Positions 1 to 12,160 of a DNA stretch of 64,000 bases are shown here, piece by piece. Position 1 is the stretch's first letter. Each line of letters opens with the position of its first letter. Made by a program: the position numbers and the translations under genes. The DNA is from Ceratodon purpureus (lineage: Eukaryota; Streptophyta; Bryopsida; Pseudoditrichales; Ditrichaceae). Location: the NCBI GenBank assembly GCA_014871385.1, contig CM026422.1:21256177-21320176 (forward strand). Reading direction: 5' to 3'. Below the pieces are notes generated by a model. That model had not been told where the DNA came from, searched no databases, and saw only the letters and a program-made list of their open reading frames with translations.

Positions 1-3000
1 AGTGTTCAAGTGCTGAGAGTTTTCAGAGGGAATGATCTCTGTACATAATATAGTAAGCGCAGCAAGCCACCATACATGAGGAATTGATTCAGACAAGTTG
101 ACAAGTTGAAATGAAGAAGGATGATACAATGCATAAGTTCAGTACTCACCATTGCCAAGTAGAGAAACCAAGCTGTCTTCAGAACCACACTCCAAGTCTC
201 AAGATAAGTGAACATTGTCTTCATCACCACACTCCAAAGCTCTCCTCTAGAATAACTACTAAACACTCAGAAACTTCAGATCCGTATCGGTCCAAAGCTT
301 TCCTTCAAAAGTAACTACTAAACACTCACAAACTTACTCAGAAACTTCAAATTTCTATCACTCCAAAGCTCTCCTCTAAAAATAACTGGTAAACACTAAC
401 AAACTTCAATCACAAACTTCAAATAGCTCTCTCTACTAGACAAATAGCATGCTCTGCCTACCAGCAGAGCACCCAAAAAGGATAAGCACCACTTTATGAT
501 CTAATGCTGAGGGAAGTCTAGGGTTCCTTATTTATAGCTGAGGCAGAGTGGCGGCAAGAAATCTCACAACATCTTCAAACCCTAAAAATTAACCTAAATT
601 TTTGAGACTTCAGATGTGGACCTCAGATCCACACATGAAGCCCATATAACTGGCATACTAGATCATGCTACAAACTTTCATGTCAGCAATGTTTTAGGTG
701 TTTAGGCAGTAGATTTGTATGTACATCCTAATTTTGTCAGTGCCAGGAACCTAAGTTATGTACAGTCTGCTAAGGCCTTCTTATCAAGTATGACCACTAA
801 TTTTAGAAATCACAATCAAATGCCCAACTTTAAGTCAAGTACATTGGACCATGCAAAGAATAACATGGTTCTTGTAAATTGAATATCTAATAATTCTAGA
901 ACTCGTAGTTCCACTTGTTCACATAGTATAATAATCATTTAAAATGTATATTCTACAAAGGGATCTATTTGGTGAGCCAAATTCCAGCTACAACTACTAG
1001 CAGCTATGAAAATAGCCTTGTTGCTAGCCAAAGTTCATTATTTTGGACTATACATTCAAGTGTGAATGGGAAGCATTCTTTTTATGTTCATTTTTTGGAT
1101 TAAACGTTATCAAATTCAACCTTTGATACCTTTGAATTTCTAAATGCATATCAATCTGTATACTTATAAGTTATAACTAGATAAAATCAAATGTTATGAC
1201 TTTATTGATGGAAGTTTGTGTTAGTTGTATATTATAAAATGGTCATACATATGAAAGTAACCATCTTAGTATGTTAAAATGTTCATAGAAAAAAATTATC
1301 CAAATTAAGACATATATTAAATTTATCATGATAAGTGGATGTTGCTATTCTATTTTGATTATTACTAGGAAACATGTCAGAGCAATAAGATTCTTAAATA
1401 TTTGGAACATTCCAATTTTCAGTGAAATCATTTGAAATGAAGCTTTATTATATTAATTGAATTCAAGTGCATTATAAAGCCATTATATTCGATTAACCTC
1501 ATCTACTAAAAGGCTACTAATGTAGTGTATTTGGCATGTCCTACGGTCTACCAACAAGAAGCTTAACATTGAAATTCCAATGGCTTGTTAAAACCAAATT
1601 GACTAGAACTTCAACTATGCTTCTCACCTCAATTCCATCAAGGTTGTGGATCCATTTTAAATATCACATTTTTGTCACTACTTGCGTAATTCTAAATGTG
1701 GTAGCGATAACAATACTCTGGAATTTGGAATAGTGTTGAAATTTATATGCGTACAAATTCTTAGATTTGATAAATCTCTTTAGTAGGAAAATTGAATGAT
1801 CCATGGAAAAAATAAAAACCAAAAATTCATAATATAGTATTATCATGATAATACATTTTTATTGTTATTTTGGAGCTGAGACCCATTTTAGGTCTAAAAT
1901 TAAGGATAACCATTTACAAGATGAAGAAATGATAGAAACCATCTGTCCTACATGTTGAAATAGATAGAACATGTCTTTGACATGGGACAAGATGGTGTTG
2001 CAAACAAATTGGAACCAACAAGAAAATATGATTCATAAAGAAGTAGTCATTTTCATATACAATTGATCCAATACGCGACACTAAGACTTCCTTTTGGTGT
2101 TTAATTGTCTTTAAGCATAAAAATACTAGGTGTTCAAGATGAATCTACAGTTTTCTCTTTGTCACTCTAAAATTTTCAAATCATCACACTACTTGATTGT
2201 TAGAAGTACTATTCTTAGATTTTTTCATTTTTTTATCAAAGTAAATTTTCCATGTCTACATGCTTGAATGGATTGGAAGCAAGTCTAAAGATTTTGTTCT
2301 CACACTAATATTACTATCATACCCCTAATTCATTTTTTACGCACTTGCTAAATATATTCCTTGTTCTTCACGAAATAAAGTCAAAGATTATGCTTTAAAA
2401 GCAAAGTCGAACATATAATAATTTATACTGCATTCATGCACATATCATGCATGATTCTATGATGAAAATGATTTCAACCATTATGAACCAAAATACGTCA
2501 TCAACTTGGTTCTCTAACAAGATCAAAGCATTTTTACAATTAGCCAAATCTATAACATAGTAATTTATTTGAGCAATGAGAAACAATTGATAAGCATAAG
2601 TGTTCCTATGCACATGAGGTGACAACAAAATATAGGTTGGAAAAGCCTTAAACAAAAATAGACATTGAATTACACCTTTATTGCTTAACATTCTTCATAG
2701 ATATGAATGGCTCCCTTCTTCGTTGACTGCACCTTCCCTATACTATCACCAATGAGCTCATTACTTCAATATGGAACATAAGAGACTAATTTCTAAAACA
2801 TTTCCACCAACTTGAAGGAAATATTGTTGTTTCACTTACCACCTTGCCTTCTATCAATTACGGTTTACTTGTTTTAAGGGAATAATAAAGAAAGCCTTTT
2901 AGTTAGAATCTCAATGATAGATAGAAACAAATGCCAATGCAATTGTCAAGAAGATCATCACTTCAATGATGCATCACGTAAAACTATATATCTTTTGATC

Positions 3001-6000
3001 AATCAACTTGGTCATTCAAGGTGTCTCTTCTACTGGTATTAAAACCCATGGATTTATTTTTTGTTTGCAATACAATTTACAATGCCAATCTTATAATGAA
3101 TGCACTTAATCCTTAATACCAAAATTTGTGTTGAAATATTTGAATTGATAAAAAACCATATTAGTTTTTCACAAAACGTTATGTTGTATGTCAATATCCT
3201 TTGTATAGAGTCCTGATTGTTTGAATACCATTTGTAAAGAATGTACTTTTAACATTGCATAATTGTAGTTCTAATAATACTATACAAAATCGTTCCTTTA
3301 AATCATTAATCTCTAAAAACTAAGCATTTTTTGGACCTCCAAAATCAAAAACTGTGATTCTCTGCCACCTTGTTGGAATTGAAATAAGGTCAAATTTTTT
3401 ATTCTTATATTGTACTTTCAACCGTAGGATCTTGAACCTAGCTACTATTAACCCCTAAAGTTGAAAGGCCTCAAAACTGCTAAAACCTGTCAAAACTAGA
3501 CTCTTTCAATACAACGTGTAAGATTTTAAGTTTTGATGTATTTTAGGGAGAAATAACCATAGGATCTAGTACCTTACTTGTACATGTATATGTACCCCAA
3601 ATCTTAGATTCAAAATCCTTACCCTTTGGGAGATTGTAATGTTCTAAATTGAAAAAAAGGTTTTTTTTTCCTTGTTGCAATATGGGTTTTAAGTGTTTTG
3701 TGAGCAAGAATTAACAATTTTAGAAGCACATTGGATGTAAGGCTCTTCAAATTATTGTTACTAGCTGGGTTAGAAATATGTTTATCAATTTTTTACCCTA
3801 ATACGACCTATAAAACCTAAAGAAATGCTTGATTTTTCACATAGAGGAATGCTGAAATTCAAATACCAAGGCCAGTCTATGATAGTAGAAAAGGCAGAGA
3901 AAGAAATATTGGATTGAAATCCGAGCGGTGAGATCATGCCATCAAATTTTATTTACATAAACAAGAAACAAAAACTGAAAAAGAAGTAGAATCTCGATTT
4001 CTGGTGAATTTTTGAAAATTCTGTGATTTAATTAATTTTGGGCAGATTTTGAGAATGCACAAATAGTGTTTTCAAACTTTCACTACGGATATCTCCTAAA
4101 GTATGAGGAATTTTGAAGCACGAATGGTCTTGTTAGAAAGCCATGATATGATGATAATTGTCTATATTGTGCCAAAATTACAACTTCATCCTACAATATG
4201 CAATTAATGGGGAGCCTGAACGGACCTTAAAGCATACCATTTTTGTTGAGTTGATGCTTTAGGAGTTAAAATTACCATATGCAATTTTAGCCGTTGGATC
4301 TGCACCATTTATGAGATCATAATGTTTAAAGTTGATGCAAAACTTTTTTTGGACATTATTTGAAAAGCATAGTCTACCTTGTGCTAAAAAGGACTTGATG
4401 ATTGTTACTCCAAAGGTTTTTTCCATTTTTGTTTCCATGTAGATAACTAAGTTGAAAATGACCATGCAAAATTTTAAGACTCGTTCGACTTTTTGAACCT
4501 TCATGCAAATTACTTTCCAGAATAAGGTATGAAAACAATGATTTGATAAAACATAAATCACGTCATTTGTATCAATTTTACCAAAAAACAAACGGTGAGT
4601 AGGTACATCTATAGGTTTTTGAATTTCAAGCAAAATAATTTTTGAAAAATTTGTAAATCTCATATTTTGAAAATTTATGAAAGGAAAATTGTAAAATTAC
4701 GAGAAAAATGGAAGCGTGGCCTTGTAATTTTGAAAGGCTGCCCTTGTGCAAAAATTTAAAAAATCATAAAAATAAAATTAAAAATCTTGCCCATTTTAGA
4801 CTTGAAAACTAAAATTTCTAGATGAAGGTTTTTAAATCAGAATGTGACTTTGTAATCCTTACGGCATACACTTTGTAGTATAAGGAACATTGAGTAAAGT
4901 CTTAGGAAAAAATATTAATTTTAACACCCCAATCTAGGCTGCCCAAAATAGCCAAGAGTTATTTTCACTTTCTTGTTATTTTTAGGGATTAAACGAACTC
5001 CAAGTTTTTGGTTCAAACATTTTATTAAATTCCACTATTTGAAATCCTATTCCAAACCATTTTAGCAAGCAACCAAGCTAATGGATTTGGAAGAATCCAT
5101 CAAGGATCAATTGAAGGCTAATGGATTTGGAAGAATCCATCAAGGATCAATTGATGGCCCTTACCTTTGACTTGAGAGGTGTGGCACCAAAGAGAGCACT
5201 TTCCTTGCATAGTAGGCTGCAGAACATCCTTCTATAACATCTCTGATACCTACTTATAAACTTCAAATCTATATTACTAAAAATGCACACATAGCATGTT
5301 ATGTCGAGAAATAGAGCACGTTAAAAAGATGCGTACCACTCCATGTCCTTATGTTCATGAATACAAAAAATAGGTACCTAGAAGTATGCAACTATTATTC
5401 TTGTCCGCCTCATTTTGGGAATTTAAAAAGTAAGTATAAATGTATGTCAAATTCTTGTGAGTTATGCCAAATTCCCATACTATACACATTACAAAGGCAT
5501 TGACCTTTTAACCAAGTAAGACCAATGTTTAGAAATCATTATCATATGTCAATTGTTGTTTATATACATTGGGTCTTGCAGTTGACTCAATTTATATATC
5601 CTAGACTCGTAAAAACTCAAAAGCTACATGGACCTTTTCACATCTAAACTTTTGTTAGTTATGCCAAGTACACACTCTGAAAAGGCACCAACTTGATTAT
5701 CCACAAATTAACTAAAAGTACATTCATTTATGACGTGATTTTGTTGCTAATCAAATATAATCATTTAAGGCAATATATTGAAGCCTAGGTCAAACTTTGT
5801 GGATCATGCTTATTTTCTATTTTGAGAAGAAAACTTCAAATTCAATATGATTTAAAGGAACTTGTGGTATATCTTGTAACATTATAAAAGTATCTTATTT
5901 TTTTCAACTTCACTAAAAAGCATTCAACTCATGTTATAACAAATATTGCTAATCCAGAATATTGGAATTTGTGTTGAATTATTCAAAATTGATAAGAATA

Positions 6001-6511
6001 ACCATATCAAATTCTTTCAACAAGTTATGTTGTAAGTCAAATTGTAAGTCAAATTGTTCCTAAATAGTCTTATTTCATTCAATATGAATTTTTAATAATA
6101 TACCCAAGTTATAATTATATAGATGTAGCTCAAATGATACCATATAAAAGCATTCTTTTAGGATATTCAAAGAACGCCATTTGCTAGCTTCATAGTTTTT
6201 ATCAAATTTTGGTGCTTGACACCCATTTCCTGACTATTTTAGTGAGTAATCTAAACTAATTTGATCTAGAAAGTAATCCTTCAAGAATCATTTATGGGCA
6301 GGTGCTTGGGAGATGTGGCATCAAAGAAAACGCTTTTCTTGCATTGTGTGCTGCACCACTTTCTTTTAGAATAACTACTAATTGCTTATAAATTCCAAAT
6401 TTGTATCACATACTATGCCCAAAGACATTGATTTCTCCAGAGTCCACAGTCATAGCACGCAAAAGGATAAGCACTATTCTACATTTTAATGCTGATGAAG
6501 ACCAAAATAGT
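1..6511. other. AT-rich gene-free region with diverged repeats
   Basis: I see no supportable gene here; the ORFs are short and have no recognisable domains. Diverged copies of the same sequence recur. Roughly 170-430 holds repeats of a phrase meaning 'ccaaagctctcctct ... aactactaaacactca ... aaacttc'. The stretch 5035-5400 resembles 6220-6430. The stretch 600-740 resembles 6855-7020, sharing 'agaagcccat' type blocks. A 40-bp unit is tandemly duplicated at 5077-5156. This looks like old transposable-element debris of unknown class. Confidence 0.5.
5077..5156. repeat. 40-bp direct tandem duplication
   Basis: Two adjacent copies of a 40-bp unit start at 5077 and 5117, each opening with 'gctaatggatttggaagaat'. 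They differ by at most a base or two at the edges. No function is evident. Confidence 0.9.
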
Positions 6512-6519
6512 GCAAGAAT

Positions 6520-6798
6520 CATGGTTGTTCACAGGACCTCCCCGTCCAAAGTACCGTCCGGTCTGCTCGTCCGTCCGTTAGGGGTCAGGGGAGGTCCGTT
6601 TGACCGAAACTTAGGGTTGACCGTCCCAATCTTGCATAAATTGAAGATTATCTTGTACATATTGAAGATATATACCTATTAATTTTTTTTTAGCGGACCG
6701 CTATGTCCAATGAATGTCGAAGACCGATTGGTCCGTCCGTCCGAAGTGACGTCCGGTCCGCCAGATTTGGCCCATGTCCGTCCGTTATGACAACCCTG
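6520..6798. mobile_element. hAT-like MITE with 8-bp target-site duplication
   Basis: A 279-bp non-coding element is flanked by the perfect 8-bp direct repeat GCAAGAAT (6512-6519 and 6799-6806). Its ends form a short terminal inverted repeat: CATGGTTGT at the left and CAGGGTTGT when the right end is reverse-complemented. An 8-bp duplication with CAGGGTTG-type ends is typical of hAT transposons. The interior is rich in 'gtccgtccg' motifs near both ends, which adds subterminal repeat structure. There is no transposase, so it is non-autonomous. Confidence 0.85.
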
Positions 6799-7036
6799 GC
6801 AAGAATAGTAAAAACAAAATGAATACAAGAAGAGTTGCAACATCCTTAAGTATGTAATTTTGAACCATATTTTGAGACATTAGATTTGAACCTCATATCT
6901 ACACAAGAAGCCCATGTAATAAACATATTGAATCACACTTTTGACATTATTCTTGGTCACATTTGGAAAGTTTAGACAATATGTTTAAATATACGTGATA
7001 TTCTTGTCAGTCATGTCGGATATCCATGTTATAAAC

Positions 7037-7344
7037 CACTTCGACAGGACATCTCCCAGGCTGGGACTTACCAAGTGCTACGAGCGTTTTCGGAGGGGCA
7101 GGGTTGATGAGCCCTTAGTTTTTGGTTTTTTATTTTAAAATTCCTAAGAGTGTCCTTCTAGACTCTAGAGTAATTTGGGGCCGCAGGCCCCATTTTTGAA
7201 TTCAAAATTACCAAAAATGGCCTAGGGGGGTTCAAATTGAAAATTTCAGGGTTTTGGAAGAAAAAAGCCAACCAATGGGAGTGGCTCCTAAAAATGCTCG
7301 TAGCACTAGGTAAGTCCCAGCCTCGGGGATGTCCTGTCCACACC
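7037..7344. mobile_element. Mutator-like MITE with 9-bp target-site duplication
   Basis: This 308-bp element is flanked by the 9-bp direct repeat GTTATAAAC (7028-7036 and 7345-7353). It has long imperfect terminal inverted repeats of about 50 bp: both ends, read inward, carry GACAGGACAT, then GGCTGGGACTTACC, then AGTGCTACGAGC. A 9-bp duplication with long inverted repeats is the usual signature of Mutator-like elements. The interior is non-coding. A relative sharing the interior and the inner part of the inverted repeat lies at 35165-35424. Confidence 0.85.
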
Positions 7345-7353
7345 GTTATAAAC

Positions 7354-8947
7354 AGTCTTGAAAAGTAGTGATCTTTTACCAAGTAGAGCTAAAAATTTAG
7401 AAATTTCTATCAAACATGTCTATCTTCTCTTCATGTGCATTGGACCTTGCAACTGAGGTTCTTGTATCCTAGGTTTGTAATAATCTAGAACTTAATCCTC
7501 AAAGTTTCTTGGTGTTTTTGGAGAGCTAAAAATGCCAAAAGCATACCCGTACTGCTAGCAATCTACTTGTTTCTAAAATTACACATAAGAAAGAATTTGA
7601 AACCGTAGGATCTTGTGTCTACCTTGTATATAAAGATGTATACCACTTTGAAGTACAATCCACCATACAAATTTGGAGATTATAAGATTCGAAGTCACAA
7701 TAAAAGTTATTTTTGACACTAGCCTAATAGTTTATTCAAGTTTTGATGCTCAAAAAGTATACTTACCAAACACATTTGCTCAATGAAGTATCGGCAATTC
7801 TTGTAGGTATGGAAGTTAGGTTCACGCTCACCAATTTTGAGTCCTATACATGCTTGGGAAGGGCAAACAATCCTTGTTTTAGTCATTGGATGTGTGCCGA
7901 AAATGCTTTACATTCTCCGAATATAAAGCAACCTAAAGGAAAATCTAAACATGTTCAATGGAAAATCCAAATCGTAGATATGTTTTTGTAAATGAAAAGA
8001 ATAAAAACTTGAAAATTTTCAATGAGATTGAAGTAGAACTTGAATATTTGCTAAATTTTATTGAAGAACAAACATTTTGAAGGGGAAGCTCTATAATAGT
8101 GGGTCTTGTGGATGGACCTGTTGCCACATTACAAAAACATGATGATATGTGTTAGGTCCAAATAAAACAACGTGAAGGCTAGATGTAAAATGTTTTGTAA
8201 ATGAAAAATATGTGTTGGATGAAAACGGACATATAGATGGAGACTACCACTTGGATGAACACTTAGGGGGGAATGAAAACAACTCCTTTGGATGGAAACT
8301 ACAAGCTAAATAAAAATATTCCACTGCATGAAAATTGTCAATAATGTGTATGAATGAAAAAAAATTGGGCTTTATACGTTGCAAATGCTCACTCTTTGGG
8401 ACTTGGTCTTGTCACTTTTTGCCCTTGTCAATAACGGCAACTTGGAAAGTAAATGGGAGATGGTGATTGATCACTAGCTGCCAAGATTTAGGAAAAATTC
8501 TTCTAAAATCCATAACTTGTGCCTTAACTTCATACAATTTAAAGCTTATGCCATTGAAAAACTATTGGTAAAGATATGTGTAGTAAAAATAGAAAATTTC
8601 AAAAATATAAGAGTCCAAAATAGTCTGCTTAGAAGTGCTACAACCACAATGAGGTCTTAGAGAGCTATAAAGATTAATGGAGCCACTTGTCTACACTCTT
8701 ATCACCCATGTAGAATGCATAGTCTATAAAGGCCTTATTGTAGTGAAGCACAAATAAGCTAAAAATACACTCAACCATGAAAGTGACCTTGTTGCTTATC
8801 AAAGTGACTCAGTGATACGGTGACGACATGTTTGTACATTTTGCTTTGAACGGCAATCTCTTGGAAGACTCAATCTTGTTCAAGCTCATCAACTAGTTTG
8901 TCTATATAGAAATAAAGACCAAGCTTGCATGGGCATTTTTGCATATT
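7354..8947. other. Gene-free AT-rich stretch
   Basis: No gene, RNA or bounded element is recognised. The ORFs are short and lack domains. Between 8160 and 8360 there are loosely repeated 'ggatgaaaac' phrases, possibly a degenerate minisatellite. Confidence 0.4.
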
Positions 8948-9620
8948 ATGGATGAGTAAGTTAAAGTTGCTGGTCATAGCCCACTTTGAGAGTAGCAAAC
9001 TCAACCTCCTGCGTATCGATCTCTCACGGGCAGACACACAGAGGCAGCTGCAGGTTATGATCAACCCCCGACGGTTCATTGAGTCAGCAGTACAACCCAA
9101 CTGCTCTTCACGTTAACTGAAGCAGAAGATTGGGTAGAGTTAGAGCTTCAGCAAGTTGCAACCGGAAATCGATCTTAAGGAGTTGTTTTCGGAAGCAATT
9201 TTGGTGGTGAGGTTCACTAGTTATGGCAAGCTTGACAATCGGTTCCTAAGGTAGATCATTGCATAGCGTAAGCTTATTAGGTTACTCAGTTTCATGGACC
9301 TTCATCTTTCACAACATGTTAGCAGTTAGGACATATCCAGACTTGTTTCATCCAGATCCTCAGTTTTCAAAACTAGCTGTGTCCAAATTGAAAATCTATT
9401 GCAAGAGCCTTGAAACTTCGTTTACTTCGTTGTTTACTTCGTTGCAAGAACCTTGACGAGGCAAATTGAAAATTTATTTCCAGAGGGTTGAAACTCTCTT
9501 GCTGCAGTTGAGCGATGAAGAAAATTAGGGACACACATGCTCTCTGGATTTTATCAAGACGATGTAGAGAGTATCGACATGGATACTTCTAGGGCTGATT
9601 TCATAATGTTGTAGTTGTGA
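8948..9620 (+). repeat. Diverged direct repeat R1 (unknown gene-like sequence)
   Basis: R1 aligns over most of its length with R2 at 13780-14440 in the same orientation. Shared blocks include 'gagagtagc(a/c)aactcaacc', 'gcaggttatgatcaaccccc', 'actgaagcagaagattgggt', 'ccggaaatcgatct' and 'agaaccttgacga'. It is more GC-rich than its surroundings, and indels differ between copies. A 237-nt ORF in R2 (13903-14139) is broken by frame changes in R1, so at least R1 is decayed if this was ever coding. I do not recognise a protein family. Confidence 0.6.
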
Positions 9621-10679
9621 ACAGAATGTGCTCAATAACATTTGGGTTCCATCTTATCATTCCAATTTGTAAGTGGATTCATGACCTTGTGAGTATTCCA
9701 CTCTTCACTTGAATGAATTAGAAATTTGGTATTCTGGATTAGTTTGTATAGCATTTTGCACTCCTTGTGGAAAATCCCTGTCAGAGATGCTGCTGAAGCC
9801 TGTCAAATTTTTATCCCAAGGTTGCGGACGAAGTTAGCACACATGGTTTAGACCAATTCTGACCGATTTAGCTGGTGACTTCCTTCCTGACACAACTCAA
9901 GTTCAAACCAGTACAGCTACCATATAATCTGTGTGCTCTGCATTTTGTTCTCTGCAAGTTCCGCAACCCACGGGATTGTTGGGTATACTTGCAGAACAAA
10001 TTTGCGCCCAACACTCCTGCTCGCAGATGCTCGTATATGCGTCGGCTTTGGCATCTGCAGATGGAGGAGGTTGAGACCGATTGTAAAGCATATTTACCCG
10101 TTTTCAGATTGTAAAGCATATTTACCCGATATTTTGTTAGGTCTCTGAGTTGATCCATTGGTTGAGTTGACCCATATGCGAACACACTCTCACATGAGTT
10201 TCTGCTGTACAGATAGGCTAATTTCTTGCGTGACATAAAGTTCAGCGGCCAAACGGAGGACACTACATTTTGCCAGGTCGGCTTACCTTCTGGATGTGCG
10301 AGGACCCGATGAAATGTGAGCTTAAAAAACTATACTCGAGAATTGCTTCAAATTCTGCTGCGATTCAATTGTTGATAGATAGCTAGGAAAACGGAGACAA
10401 ATTTCTGCAACTCGTCTTACGTTTTGGCTTCATTATTCCAAGCAGAAACTCACAAAAACCAAACCCACCGAGACAAAGATAGTGGACGAAGAAGAGGGAT
10501 CGACATATTTCAGATGAATGTCTAAATACTCCCACCTCTGTAACCCGTGCAAAGCCACTTACAACTTCCATATACATTAAACATCACGACGAAGTCTCAT
10601 TGTCTGCTCAGATGAATATGAAATTCTCAAATTCAATAAATAACGCTTTACAAATTTTACAGTGCCAAAACTGCTTGCT
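9621..10679. other. No recognised gene; 28-bp-period direct repeat inside
   Basis: The longest ORF (131 codons, minus, 9868-10263) matches nothing I know and overlaps ORFs in other frames. A 22-bp sequence beginning 'gattgtaaagcatattt' occurs at 10079-10100 and again at 10107-10128. The right part may include the 3' flank of the LEA-like fragment. Confidence 0.4.
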
Positions 10680-10898
10680 CTATTCCTTGGGGGTCACAAC
10701 CTCCTTCACACTCTGCACCGCATTCCCCGACGCATCTCCTGCCTGCTGGGCAGCATCAGACGAGGCTTGCTTCGTCTGCTCCCACTTCTCCCCAGCAATG
10801 CTTCCAGCATGGTTGGCCTTGTCACCACTCCTGCGGCCTCGTTCGCCTTGTCCTGGGTCGCGCCAGCCACATTCGATGCGCCCTGCTTTCCAGCTCTT
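10680..10898 (-). pseudogene. Truncated, frameshifted LEA-like fragment
   Basis: On the minus strand, the C-terminal end of a late-embryogenesis-abundant-like protein can be read: repeated 'DKAN' units with A/G/K/Q-rich helix, then GEKWEQTKQASSDAAQQAG and an end at VKEVVTPKE-stop (stop near 10680). LEA proteins are hydrophilic stress protectants with such degenerate 11-mer repeats. The reading frame switches twice within about 50 bases. A SNVAGATQDKANEAAG stretch sits in one frame and the flanking parts in another, consistent with two compensating indels. Upstream, similarity stops at about 10898, where sequence related to the tandem-Dof-like gene begins in the opposite orientation. So the N-terminal part is missing. 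A functional short gene is possible but unlikely. Confidence 0.6.
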
Positions 10899-10899
10899 G

Positions 10900-11480
10900 G
10901 TCATGACGGTCCCCAAGCTACAGCCAGGATCCGGCCCCTGCGTTGTACACTTTCGGCGTTTCTCCCACACACGATGAACACCATCCTGAAGTGCATCCTG
11001 AGCTGATCGAGGTTAATCCCAATTGCGCGCATGGTAGCGATTCCTCCGGATTTTTCCTTCTCAACATTCCGGCGACGGATTCGGCATGACGACGTACAGT
11101 ATTGTTCCAGCTGATCATTCCGAAGCTGCTCCAGCCGACATCTATCTTCCAGACTGCCTTTAAAGTCGGCTGACTCGCACATCGGATGCCAGAGATTCTC
11201 AAGCAATTCATTTTATGTATTCTTGATGCAATGCAACTAGACCGTCAGCCTGAATCGGGTTCGACTGTGTCGTGCTTATATATAAATATTGAATGTTTTG
11301 ATAGATCATGCAGACTATGAGCTGCATGTAGGACGCAAGAGATTCTGCACAACCATGAATATCGTGCTCTTCATATTATTCAAACTAATTATTTGCAGTA
11401 TGGATGTGCAATATTGCTCGGACCTGGACTAGCACATGTTCGTGCAATACTGTTCGATGAGATGACATATTGCTCGTTGC
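10900..11480 (+). pseudogene. Inverted relic of the tandem-Dof-like gene, 3' part
   Basis: Read on the plus strand, this stretch matches the C-terminal coding region and 3' flank of the genes at 12538-13389 and 59643-60488, which lie on the minus strand. Preserved blocks include the 'cacgatgaacaccatc' region (His/Glu-rich segment), 'gacggattcggcatga' (DGFGM), 'gccgactttaaag' in reversed context around the old stop codon, 'tattgaatgttttgatag' and 'gagctgcatgtagg' in the 3' flank. Indels and in-frame stops destroy the ORF. The zinc-finger half is absent, because LEA-like sequence takes over at about 10898. With the intact copy it forms a widely spaced inverted pair. Confidence 0.75.
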
Positions 11481-12160
11481 CCTTGGGGCTTTAGCGTCGG
11501 AGATGAAGGCATTTGCTAGTAAACTTGTACTCGCTAGTGTGATACATGCTGAATATGATTTGTGGGATCTGCTTGACTCGTCACATAATAACTGTCTGTG
11601 TGGAGTATAATGACTACTGTGATGTCTTTCTGGCCCTTTTTTTTGGTCGTTCAAAGATCCCAGTTGTACATATTTCATTCATATAGACTACTCACATTTG
11701 ACAGAAGAGTGGATTTGGGAAACTAAGAGTTCAAGGTAGGACTTGTGTGATGCATTCAGCAGCATTCAGCTTCTCACTTAATTTGCATTTTCTGCGTAGA
11801 CGTTGTGGTGGCTTTCAGGTCAACCATGCAACATACTCTGCTACATTCAAGTCTAAGAGACACAACCCTGCACAACCAAAGAACAGACAATCAAATTATT
11901 AGGTAAATCAATTCCTCTATCGGCAGAGAAACAGTTCACGCAGACACTTGTACAACGTTCTACTAACTTTGTTCACTCCTCAGGTTTCCGCGATGTATTC
12001 CCATTGCAAAGGCTTATTCGATCAATACAAACCAGGCTCCCATCTCTATCCTCGCAATTTGCCATCTGCCATTTCCAACTTTGTCGAACTCAGAGACCCA
12101 CCCTTACTGACGAGTCAGTCGGGAATTCTGCCGTGGACGGTGGACCGGCCATCACCGTCG
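11481..12160. other. Spacer between relic and intact tandem-Dof-like copies
   Basis: No gene is recognised. ORFs such as 11948-12205 are short and overlap others. The right edge (12161) is where homology to the second tandem-Dof-like unit begins. Confidence 0.4.

Noticed and set aside
10600-11006. Plus-strand ORFs of 114-125 codons
   Set aside because: Antisense to the LEA-like repeats on the left and relic sequence on the right; composition is that of a shadow frame.
10901-11211. Minus-strand ORFs of 97-101 codons upstream of the LEA-like fragment, seemingly its N-terminus
   Set aside because: The same DNA is better explained as the antisense of the decayed tandem-Dof-like 3' region on the plus strand.
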